Assembly (NCBI RefSeq): GCF_029223285.1 | Contig: NZ_JARHUJ010000002.1 | Location: 124,001-188,000, forward strand | Direction: 5' to 3' | DNA length: 64,000 bases | DNA from: Paraflavitalea sp. CAU 1676 | GTDB taxonomy: Bacteria; Bacteroidota; Bacteroidia; Chitinophagales; Chitinophagaceae | Shown here: positions 26,217-33,159 of the stretch, in pieces | Layout: every line of letters begins with the position of its first letter | Position numbering within the stretch: position 1 is the stretch's first letter | Notes under the pieces: model-generated | Told to the model about the DNA's origin: nothing | Databases searched by the model: none | The model's input: the letters and a program-made list of their open reading frames with translations, nothing else | Position numbers and translations under genes: made by a program

Positions 26217-27548
26217 ATGAATGATCACATCAAGAGCTTGCAGGAAGCGCTGCAGGTGTCGCCCGATAATGTACCGTTGAGGCTTCACCTGGCAGAAGTA
26301 TTGTTGCGCGAGAAAATGTATACCGCTTCGGCCGAGCAGTACAGCGAAGTGTTGGGCCGTAGCTATGGCAACACCAAAGCAAAACTGGGATTGGCCGAAG
26401 CCTGGTTCTACCAGCAGAAATATTCTGCCGCCATTATCATCTATGAAGAGCTGTATCCCAGCCTGCCATCCGATGCGATGGTGTTCTTCGTAAAATGCCT
26501 CATTCGTGAAAACTCCCTGCACCAGGCAGTGGAAGTTTACCAAAAAGTGGTGGCCCTGAGTCCTGAATTCCGCGACGAAGAGATCGATAGCAAACTGCGC
26601 ATGGGCAACAACAACGCCCAAAGCCTCGAGCACGACGACCTCCTCGACGACGGCGAACTGCAAGGCAATTCAGGCGGCTATTTCCTCGAAAAGCCCACCA
26701 TCGACTTCTCACATGTGGGCGGCATGAAGCGTATCAAGGATGAGATATCCATGAAGATCATTCAGCCGCTCAAGAATCCCGATCTCTACAAAGCATTTGG
26801 CAAAAAAGTAGGCGGAGGCATCTTGCTGTACGGCCCTCCCGGCTGTGGCAAGACCTATATCGCCAAAGCGACTGCCGGAGAGATCCATGCAAAATTCATC
26901 AGCATCGGTTTACACGACATACTCGATATGTGGATCGGCAACAGCGAAAAGAACCTGCACGGGATCTTCGAGCTGGCCCGCAAAAACGCCCCCTGTGTAC
27001 TCTTCTTCGATGAAGTAGACGCCATGGGCGCCAGTCGTGCCGATCTGCGCCAGTCGGCCATGCGCCATGTCATCAACCAGTTCCTGGCCGAGATGGATGG
27101 CGTTAACTCCGACAACGAAGGCGTATTGATCCTCGCCGCCACCAATGCACCCTGGAGTGTGGATGCGGCCTTTCGCCGGCCCGGCCGCTTCGACCGCGTC
27201 ATCTTCGTAGAGCCGCCCGATGAGCAGGCACGCGAAGAGATCATCAACGCCATGCTCAAAGACAAACCGGTCAAGGATATCGATAGCCGCAAACTGGCGA
27301 AAGAAACGCCCGATTATTCCGGCGCCGACATCAAAGCCATGATCGATATCGCCGTAGAAGACAAGCTGCGCGAATCGATGGCCAGCGGCAACCTGCAGCC
27401 ATTGGGTACCAAAGACCTATTGAAAGCAGCGAAAATACACCGGCCCACCACCCTCGAATGGTTTTCCTCGGCACGCAACTATGCCCTGTATGCCAATGAA
27501 TCGGGTCTGTACGACGATATCCTGAAATTCCTGAAGATCAAAAAGTAA
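26217..27548 (+). CDS. AAA+ ATPase with N-terminal TPR domain (CDC48/Vps4-like module)
   Basis: The protein has 443 residues. The first about 120 form TPR-like helices (SLQEALQVSPDNVPLRLHLAEVLLREKMY). The single AAA+ module begins with DFSHVGGMKRIKDEI and has Walker A GPPGCGKT near 206-213 and Walker B VLFFDEVDA. It also has sensor 1 in ILAATN and the second-region-of-homology segment AFRRPGRFDRVIF with arginine fingers. This is the classic AAA subgroup that remodels or unfolds proteins as a hexamer. The TPR part probably recruits substrate or the partner encoded next, whose gene begins two bases after this stop. The substrate is unknown. Confidence 0.92.
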   Translation: MNDHIKSLQEALQVSPDNVPLRLHLAEVLLREKMYTASAEQYSEVLGRSYGNTKAKLGLAEAWFYQQKYSAAIIIYEELYPSLPSDAMVFFVKCLIRENSLHQAVEVYQKVVALSPEFRDEEIDSKLRMGNNNAQSLEHDDLLDDGELQGNSGGYFLEKPTIDFSHVGGMKRIKDEISMKIIQPLKNPDLYKAFGKKVGGGILLYGPPGCGKTYIAKATAGEIHAKFISIGLHDILDMWIGNSEKNLHGIFELARKNAPCVLFFDEVDAMGASRADLRQSAMRHVINQFLAEMDGVNSDNEGVLILAATNAPWSVDAAFRRPGRFDRVIFVEPPDEQAREEIINAMLKDKPVKDIDSRKLAKETPDYSGADIKAMIDIAVEDKLRESMASGNLQPLGTKDLLKAAKIHRPTTLEWFSSARNYALYANESGLYDDILKFLKIKK

Positions 27549-27550
27549 CC

Positions 27551-28807
27551 ATGACCGAAGCAGCACCATTCCTCGAGCGGGCAAATCTCCTGCTGGCCCA
27601 GGGCCGTCCCAAAGATGCCGAAAGGCAGCTGGCCGAAGCCCTGCGCATAGAGCCGGAGAACGATTATGCCCTCGGCCTGCTGGCAAGGTGCAAATTCGAT
27701 CAACGGCAATTCAGGGAAGGCATTGAGGTCATAAAACGCGCCATCACTGTAATGCCCGATGAAGGGTATTACTTCTACCTGATGGCTTTTGGTCATTACC
27801 AGCTCGATCAAAACCCGCCGGCGCTCAAGTACCTGCAGCGTGCTGTAGAATTGAGTCCCTGGACAGCGGAGTTCTTCGGCCTGTGGGCCCTCGTGCTGCT
27901 CGATGAAAAGGATTTTGAACAGGCATTGGAGCGGGCTAATGAAGGCCTCGCTGTAGATGCGGAAAATATCACCTGCCTCAATGTGCGCGCTACCGCCTTG
28001 AACAAACTCAAGCGCGTAGACGATGCCATCGAGACCATGCAGGATGCACTCGAAAAGGATCCCGAAAACGCCTATACGCACACCACAGTAGGGTGGAACC
28101 TGCTGGAGAAAGGAAGGCACAAAGATGCCGCAAAGCATTTTCGCGAAGCCCTGCGCCTGCAACCCAACCTCGATGGCGCCCGCGAAGGATTGAAGCAGGC
28201 CCTCAAATCAAAGATCCCGCCTTACAAATGGCTATTGCAATACAGTTTCTGGATCAATAACAAAGGCAAGAATGCGCGTTGGGCCATTCCGCTCGGCATC
28301 TACCTGGGCGTGCAGGTCATTGGCCGCTTATCCGAAAAAGGAGGCGACAACCTCGCTGCGGTAGGCCTGGCCGTTGGCGGATTGTATATATTGTTTGTGA
28401 TCACCAGCTGGGTGATCAACCCGCTCGCTAATTTTTTCCTCTTGTTCCATAAAGACGGCAAGTATGCGCTGAGCAGCCGGGAGAAGGCGAATGCACTCGC
28501 GCTCATTGGTGCACTCCTGACCGGATTGTCGCTGGTCATTGTCGGTTTCTTTATGCCCGGCAGCCCCGAACACGTAATACTGGCCGGTTTTGTGGCCATG
28601 TCGCTGGGATTGCCGCTGGGACATATGAATTTCCCGCTGAGGGTAAAAGGCAATTCACCCGTGCAATGGTTTGCCATGGCCCTCGTTGTCTTTGGCCTGG
28701 TGACCATCGGCTTTGCACTGACGGGCACCGCCATCGGTTCTACCATCCTGATGATCTACCTCGTTGGCTTCGTCCTGTACACCTGGGCGAGTATATTCGG
28801 CCGGTAG
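27551..28807 (+). CDS. TPR protein with C-terminal membrane domain, partner of the AAA+ ATPase
   Basis: The protein has 418 residues. At least six TPR-like repeats fill about residues 1-215, for example ANLLLAQGRPKDAERQLAEAL, YAYTHTTVGWNLLEKGRHKDAA-type units and a final GAREGLKQALKSK. The C-terminal half holds four or five hydrophobic helices (about 245-262, 275-300, 318-340, 350-365 and 375-415) and anchors it in the inner membrane. The start codon is two bases after the ATPase stop, so the two are translationally linked. Together they suggest a membrane-docked adaptor that presents clients to the ATPase. This is an inference from organisation. Confidence 0.82.
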   Translation: MTEAAPFLERANLLLAQGRPKDAERQLAEALRIEPENDYALGLLARCKFDQRQFREGIEVIKRAITVMPDEGYYFYLMAFGHYQLDQNPPALKYLQRAVELSPWTAEFFGLWALVLLDEKDFEQALERANEGLAVDAENITCLNVRATALNKLKRVDDAIETMQDALEKDPENAYTHTTVGWNLLEKGRHKDAAKHFREALRLQPNLDGAREGLKQALKSKIPPYKWLLQYSFWINNKGKNARWAIPLGIYLGVQVIGRLSEKGGDNLAAVGLAVGGLYILFVITSWVINPLANFFLLFHKDGKYALSSREKANALALIGALLTGLSLVIVGFFMPGSPEHVILAGFVAMSLGLPLGHMNFPLRVKGNSPVQWFAMALVVFGLVTIGFALTGTAIGSTILMIYLVGFVLYTWASIFGR

Positions 28808-28844
28808 ACGTAAATTGAAACTACATTCAATCATATTTTAATAG

Positions 28845-28871
28845 AGCCGGCCACCATCGCTGGCTTTTTTT
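28845..28871 (+). terminator. Probable terminator of the serA operon
   Basis: Short alternative stems (AGCC/GGCT or GCCA/TGGC) precede seven T residues at 28865-28871. The stem is weak, but the position just after the operon fits. Confidence 0.45.
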
Positions 28872-29421
28872 ACGGTCCTGCGCCCAACGCTTCACTCCAT
28901 GCGTAGTCTGTAAACGTTTGCAGGTATTGTTGGCGGAACAATCGGTCGCGCCTGCGCCACGCTTGCACTTCAGCGGGATGGGTTTTGAACAGGTTGATGC
29001 ACGCGTCGTCGTTTACTATACGTAGTTGAGCAACGCGCGACCGGCAAGGTGGTCTCAACCTGGTGTGGTAACCAACTGGCGGCGGGGGATGGCTGCCTGC
29101 ATAATGATCCGTGAGATATTCTATGATGTCGTCTTTGCTCCACTGGTATTTGAGCCAGGTGTTTGCTTCACCCACGAGTTTGCGAAAGAGTTTATGTTTT
29201 CTGCGATGGGGCGGCAACAGTGCATAAATGGTTGATGCAATGGTCGAGGCCATGCCCAACAGCCCGGCATACTTCATCGTTTTTCGGAAGGCAGGGTCAG
29301 TCTTTACCCGCTCGGCAGTGAGCGAACTGCGGCCCCGCATAAAATACTCATCGTTCCGCATATAGATCGTCACCGCGCCCACGGTGCCGATAAATGGAGG
29401 AGGGGAGGTAAGCCGTGCCAT
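28870..29421 (-). CDS. Hypothetical protein of a Bacteroidota-specific family
   Basis: The protein has 183 residues. The N-terminal pattern (G.VGAVTIYMRNDEYFMRGRSSL, then RVKTDPAFRKTM) resembles a group of small Bacteroidota proteins. In that group a 'GTIGDxxFYxxxDGYxxRxK' strand pair precedes a 'ND.AFxRTR' helix. The match is from memory of the pattern and is tentative. The C-terminal part is basic and Pro-rich (SHPPPPVGYHTRLRPPCRSR) and ends in a helical segment. There is no signal peptide. A 10-bp tandem repeat lies 60 bases upstream of its ATG. No function is proposed. Confidence 0.6.
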   Translation of the reverse strand: MARLTSPPPFIGTVGAVTIYMRNDEYFMRGRSSLTAERVKTDPAFRKTMKYAGLLGMASTIASTIYALLPPHRRKHKLFRKLVGEANTWLKYQWSKDDIIEYLTDHYAGSHPPPPVGYHTRLRPPCRSRVAQLRIVNDDACINLFKTHPAEVQAWRRRDRLFRQQYLQTFTDYAWSEALGAGP

Positions 29422-29755
29422 AAAAATGTTTTACCTAAAGTTACGGGACAGCGCAGGTTATAGATTGGACGGTGTTACAAACCGTGGCAATCCGTGGCAT
29501 TTAGTGGCTTTCCGTGGCATTTTAACAATTCGTTGCAGGTTCAATAGGCTGGTTGTTCGGCCACTTACAGCCGTATCTGCTTCGTACCAAAGCCGGTCCT
29601 AGCTATGGCCTTCTATGCGTTTCGGCCGGTCCTCCTTCGTGTTTCATTCGCTGTTAAAGCGCACTTGCCTAAGCGGGTACCGAACAAATACCGAATGAGT
29701 TATGCGTGAGGTAACAAGGATCCCCCCAGTTTAGCATACGTATAACGCCCGATTG
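29422..29755. other. 334-base intergenic region with short tandem repeats
   Basis: No gene is supported; the plus-strand frame at 29384-29602 has no coding character. The region holds the 10-bp array listed separately and, near 29593-29632, a GC-rich stretch with two GCCGGTCCT copies. Confidence 0.5.
29481..29520. repeat. 10-bp tandem repeat array (four units)
   Basis: GTGGC cores start at 29484, 29494, 29504 and 29514, exactly 10 bases apart. The unit is close to TCCGTGGCAT, and the third copy is degenerate (TTAGTGGCTT). It lies 60 bases upstream of the 28870-29421 gene on the opposite strand. Confidence 0.85.
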
Positions 29756-30661
29756 TTATCGAGCTTTCGAAAAAGCGACCAATGCTTCCGCGCCCTTCAG
29801 CAACTGTACATTGCCGGGAATGCCGCGCGAAAAGTAGGTGCCATTACGCGAACCGGAGAAGATGATCTCCTTTTGGGGAAACAGCTTCGAGAGGTGATGC
29901 AGGTAATCGCTGAGGTCGCATCGGATGAGATTGGTGATGAGGTGGAAATAGACCTGGGTGATGGGGCGGTCGGGATGTTCCGTTTCGTAGTGTGCGCAGA
30001 TGGTGTGGAGCTCCTCCGTTTTTACATTACTCCCAAGGTATAAATAGGGGATGCCGTTCTTGCGAAGCATGTATTGCATGAACAGCAGGGGAATCTCATG
30101 CAGCTCCCCGTAGGGTGTATACAATACCACACGTCTTTTACTGGAAGGAGTGGGACGGTCAAGGCGGTCGATGGCCGTCAGCATCTTGCGGATGATGATG
30201 GCGCTGGAAAAATGTTCCTGGGCGGGCATCACGTTGCCGGCCAGCCACAAATGCCCGATACGGCGCAACAGGGGAAACACCACCTCCATAACTGCCTTTT
30301 CAAAGCCCGTTTGCAATACGAGGTTATCCAGCGACGCCTCGAACCGGTCCGTGGCAAGGTCGATCGTGGCTTCTGTTAACTGATTGATGAAAATTTCGTA
30401 GTTCTCCTTGTCGGGCCGCAGGTCGAGGGCCAGGCGGGAAATATCGTCCTCCGATAAACTGGCTATCCGGGATATTTTGTAGCCGTGATGGTACAAAAAA
30501 GCTACCCTTAGTATCTGTTTCAGGTCTTCACTGTCGTAAAGCCGGTGGTTGCTGTGCTTACGCCTGGGCCGTAGAATACTGTGCCGCTGTTCCCAGATCC
30601 GGAGCGTATGTGCTTTAATACCAGTCAGATTTTGGACATCGCGTATGGAAAAAAAGTTCAT
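29756..30661 (-). CDS. MerR-family regulator with B12-binding-like C-terminus (CarH-like)
   Basis: The protein has 302 residues from the ATG at 30661 (MNFFSIRDVQNLTG). The first about 75 residues are a MerR winged helix (KAHTLRIWEQRHSILRPRR, then NHRLYDSEDLKQILRV). A four-helix B12-binding-2-like domain follows. It has the Trp-x9-Glu-His pattern (LWLAGNVMPAQEH) that caps adenosylcobalamin in CarH light sensors. The last about 110 residues resemble the Rossmann-like B12-binding domain. The usual Asp-x-His-x-x-Gly becomes Glu-Leu-His-Glu-Ile-Pro, so the axial His is kept while two flanking residues differ. Homologues control carotenoid or light-stress genes, but none lie in this window. Confidence 0.85.
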   Translation of the reverse strand: MNFFSIRDVQNLTGIKAHTLRIWEQRHSILRPRRKHSNHRLYDSEDLKQILRVAFLYHHGYKISRIASLSEDDISRLALDLRPDKENYEIFINQLTEATIDLATDRFEASLDNLVLQTGFEKAVMEVVFPLLRRIGHLWLAGNVMPAQEHFSSAIIIRKMLTAIDRLDRPTPSSKRRVVLYTPYGELHEIPLLFMQYMLRKNGIPYLYLGSNVKTEELHTICAHYETEHPDRPITQVYFHLITNLIRCDLSDYLHHLSKLFPQKEIIFSGSRNGTYFSRGIPGNVQLLKGAEALVAFSKAR

Positions 30662-30784
30662 ATTACTGTAACAAAACGAAAGATATGCCAACTAATACTA
30701 CTGTTCAAATCCTGTTTAAGGGAGGGGAAGCGCATTCCCCATGCCCGTGCACAATATATTGGTAAAATCCTGGTTAATACCCCG

Positions 30785-30813
30785 TTGCCATGACAATTAA
30801 AACGGTATTTTTG
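30785..30813 (+). promoter_or_regulatory. Promoter of lepB
   Basis: A TTG at 30785-30787 is followed after 18 bases by TATTTTTG at 30806-30813, an exact TAnnTTTG match. The lepB ATG lies 25 bases downstream. Confidence 0.6.
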
Positions 30814-30838
30814 CCCGGAATTTTTTAAAATAGACAGC

Positions 30839-32371
30839 ATGAGTTCACACGACCTGACCGTCATTATTATCATTTCGCTGCTGATTGTACTATTGCCTGC
30901 CGTAGGATTGTACAAAATGTTCCAGAAAGCTGGTATACCGGCCTGGAAAGCTTTTGTACCCTTCCTCAATACCTGGGAAATGGTAAGGGTTACGGGTATC
31001 AGAAAACACTGGTTCTTCTGGCAGTTCATTCCCGTAGTAGGTTGGTTCATCAGCCTCTGGATACTGGTGGAGTTCGTAAAACTCTTCAACAAGTTCCGGT
31101 TCCTGCAGCATGCCGCCACTGTATTGGTTGGTTTTGCCTACCTGCCCATGATCGGTTTCGACGAAAAAGAGAAATACTACGGTCCGGAGATCGTGAAGAA
31201 GCATAAGAAGTCTGCCGCCCGCGAATGGATCGACGCTGGTGTGTTTGCCGTAGTGGCTGCCACGCTCATCCGCACTTTTGTGTTTGAAGCTTATACCATC
31301 CCCACGGGGTCGATGGAAAAAACACTCCTGGTGAACGACTTCCTGTTCGTGAGCAAGCTCAGCTATGGTCCCCGTATACCCAATACGCCGCTGGCCGTGC
31401 CTTTTGTACACCATACCTTGCCGATCACCAATTCCAAATCATATTCCGAACTCATACACATACCATACACCCGCTGGTTTGCCAGCCCGGTAAAGCGCAA
31501 TGATGTGGTGGTATTCAACTTCCCCGCAGGCGATACCGTCATCAATCTCGAAGAGTACCAGTCCAGGTATCCTTACTACGACGTTGCCTGGGATAAAGGT
31601 GGCCAGAACATGGATGCAGGCCGCCAGATCATCCTCTCGAATCCCGAAGACTTCCCCCTGATCGTTCGCCCCGTTGATAAGAAAGAGAATTACATCAAAC
31701 GTTGTGTGGCAATTGCAGGTGATACCTTGCAGATCATCGATGGCGTGTTGTACGTGAACGGCGAAAAAGCCTTCCTGCCTCCCAAGATGCAACTGCTGTA
31801 TGAAGTGACGGTGAAAGTACCCCAACTCGACTATGATGTATTGAAAGAAGAATACGACTTCGCCAAAGCCGACGACAGCGAGATCATGCCTATGGGCGGC
31901 AACCGCTATGCGATGTTGCTGACGAACGAAGCCAAGGATAAGATGATCAAGAATGGACTGATCGACAGCGTGAAAGTGTCCAAACAGAATCCCGATTCCA
32001 AGATATTCCCCCGCGATGGCAAACACCATTGGCAGGTTGATGATTTTGGTCCGCTGTGGGTGCCTAAAAAAGGAGCTACCCTCACCATCACCGACGACAA
32101 CTTCGCCATGTATGAGCGCGCCATTCGTGTGTACGAGCACAATGAGCTGGAGCTGCGCAATGGTAAATACTATATCAACGGTCAGGAGACCAACAAATAC
32201 ACCTTCAAGATGGATTACTTCTGGATGATGGGCGACAACCGCCATTATTCGCAGGACAGCCGCTTCTGGGGTTTTGTGCCCGAAGATCATGTGGTAGGTG
32301 AAGCCTGGCTCATTTGGATGAGCTGGGATAAAGGCGTGCGCTGGAACCGTATGTTCAGCAGCATTCACTAA
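30839..32371 (+). CDS. lepB: Signal peptidase I
   Basis: The protein has 510 residues. It removes signal peptides from exported proteins at the periplasmic face of the inner membrane. The N-terminus carries extra hydrophobic helices (about 7-25 and 60-83, a DUF5684-like segment) before the membrane helix near 130-150 that precedes the catalytic domain. The catalytic Ser is near residue 158 in PTGSMEKTL, and the general-base Lys is near 287 in IKRCVAIAGDTLQI. The closing GDNRHYSQDSRFWGFVPEDHVVG block is present. Long insertions between the Ser and Lys boxes are normal for Bacteroidota enzymes. It has its own promoter and a strong terminator. Confidence 0.96.
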   Translation: MSSHDLTVIIIISLLIVLLPAVGLYKMFQKAGIPAWKAFVPFLNTWEMVRVTGIRKHWFFWQFIPVVGWFISLWILVEFVKLFNKFRFLQHAATVLVGFAYLPMIGFDEKEKYYGPEIVKKHKKSAAREWIDAGVFAVVAATLIRTFVFEAYTIPTGSMEKTLLVNDFLFVSKLSYGPRIPNTPLAVPFVHHTLPITNSKSYSELIHIPYTRWFASPVKRNDVVVFNFPAGDTVINLEEYQSRYPYYDVAWDKGGQNMDAGRQIILSNPEDFPLIVRPVDKKENYIKRCVAIAGDTLQIIDGVLYVNGEKAFLPPKMQLLYEVTVKVPQLDYDVLKEEYDFAKADDSEIMPMGGNRYAMLLTNEAKDKMIKNGLIDSVKVSKQNPDSKIFPRDGKHHWQVDDFGPLWVPKKGATLTITDDNFAMYERAIRVYEHNELELRNGKYYINGQETNKYTFKMDYFWMMGDNRHYSQDSRFWGFVPEDHVVGEAWLIWMSWDKGVRWNRMFSSIH

Positions 32372-32431
32372 ACGCATCAACGCCGGTGAACCGGATAACA
32401 GCCGGTGCTCCGCATTAATAAAATTTGAAGT

Positions 32432-32488
32432 CCGAAAGGCAGCCAGTAAATTGCGTAACGCAAATTCGCTGGCTGCCTTTCGGTTTTT
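32432..32488 (+). terminator. Long-stem terminator of lepB with nested hairpin
   Basis: A perfect 15-bp stem has arms at 32432-32446 and 32469-32483 (CCGAAAGGCAGCCAG and its complement) and is followed by five T residues. The loop holds a second perfect hairpin, AAATTGCG/CGCAAATT-like, around 32447-32466. Confidence 0.85.
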
Positions 32489-32542
32489 AGAACAAGCCTG
32501 CCGGCGCCAGGCAGCCTTCGCGGGCCCCTTCAATCAGCATAC

Positions 32543-33028
32543 ATGAAAACAACAGAATACCGTTTCTCTTACGAAGTATACGACGCAATCGATGAGTTGG
32601 CCCCGGAGGATGCGCTGCTGTTGCGCCGGGCGCTGCAGATGACCCAAAACGCCTGGGCGCCCTATTCGCGCTTTCGGGTGGGGGCAGCCGCCCGTATGCA
32701 GAACGGAGAGATCGTAACCGGCGCCAACCAGGAGAATGCGGCTTATCCGGCAGGCCTCTGCGCCGAAAGTGTACTGTTGTCTACTGCCGGCGCCACCTGG
32801 CCCGGATTGCCCATCGATACCCTGGCGGTTAGTTATGAAGGCGACAATATACCCAATGATCATCCCATCAGCCCCTGTGGTATCTGCCGGCAAAGACTCC
32901 AGGAATTTGAAACACGCACACAACATCCGATACGCCTTATACTGGGTGGCAGTACCGGCAAAATATACATCATACCCGATGCTAATCTGTTGATGCCACT
33001 GGCTTTTACCGCCAATGAGCTGCCTTAA
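32543..33028 (+). CDS. cdd: Cytidine deaminase
   Basis: The protein has 161 residues. It deaminates cytidine and deoxycytidine to uridine forms in pyrimidine salvage. The catalytic motif Cys-Ala-Glu (LCAESVLL) and the Pro-Cys-x-x-Cys motif (SPCGICRQRL) give the three-cysteine zinc site of the small tetrameric enzymes. SRFRVGAAARMQNG and the NQENAAYPAG substrate-binding segment are also present. The start ATG at 32543 fits family length. It is a single gene after the lepB terminator. Confidence 0.95.
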   Translation: MKTTEYRFSYEVYDAIDELAPEDALLLRRALQMTQNAWAPYSRFRVGAAARMQNGEIVTGANQENAAYPAGLCAESVLLSTAGATWPGLPIDTLAVSYEGDNIPNDHPISPCGICRQRLQEFETRTQHPIRLILGGSTGKIYIIPDANLLMPLAFTANELP

Positions 33029-33159
33029 GGAGCAGTTAACAACAACAGGTTTATATTCTTTTCGTTGCCCGTTGACCGGTTCCTAAAAATTGCCGTTAAC
33101 AATCCTGATTAATACGGTAGAATAATTAATTTGTACTTTATAATTAGTTTCGCTTGCTT

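Noticed and set aside
31439-32533. 364-codon minus-strand ORF over lepB
   Set aside because: It is antisense to a conserved catalytic region of signal peptidase I and has no start or family support.
33108-33134. Two ATTAAT motifs upstream of the SARP-like gene as an autoregulatory array
   Set aside because: They are 17 bases apart and lack the CCC half, so they do not match arrays A and B; the region is simply AT-rich.
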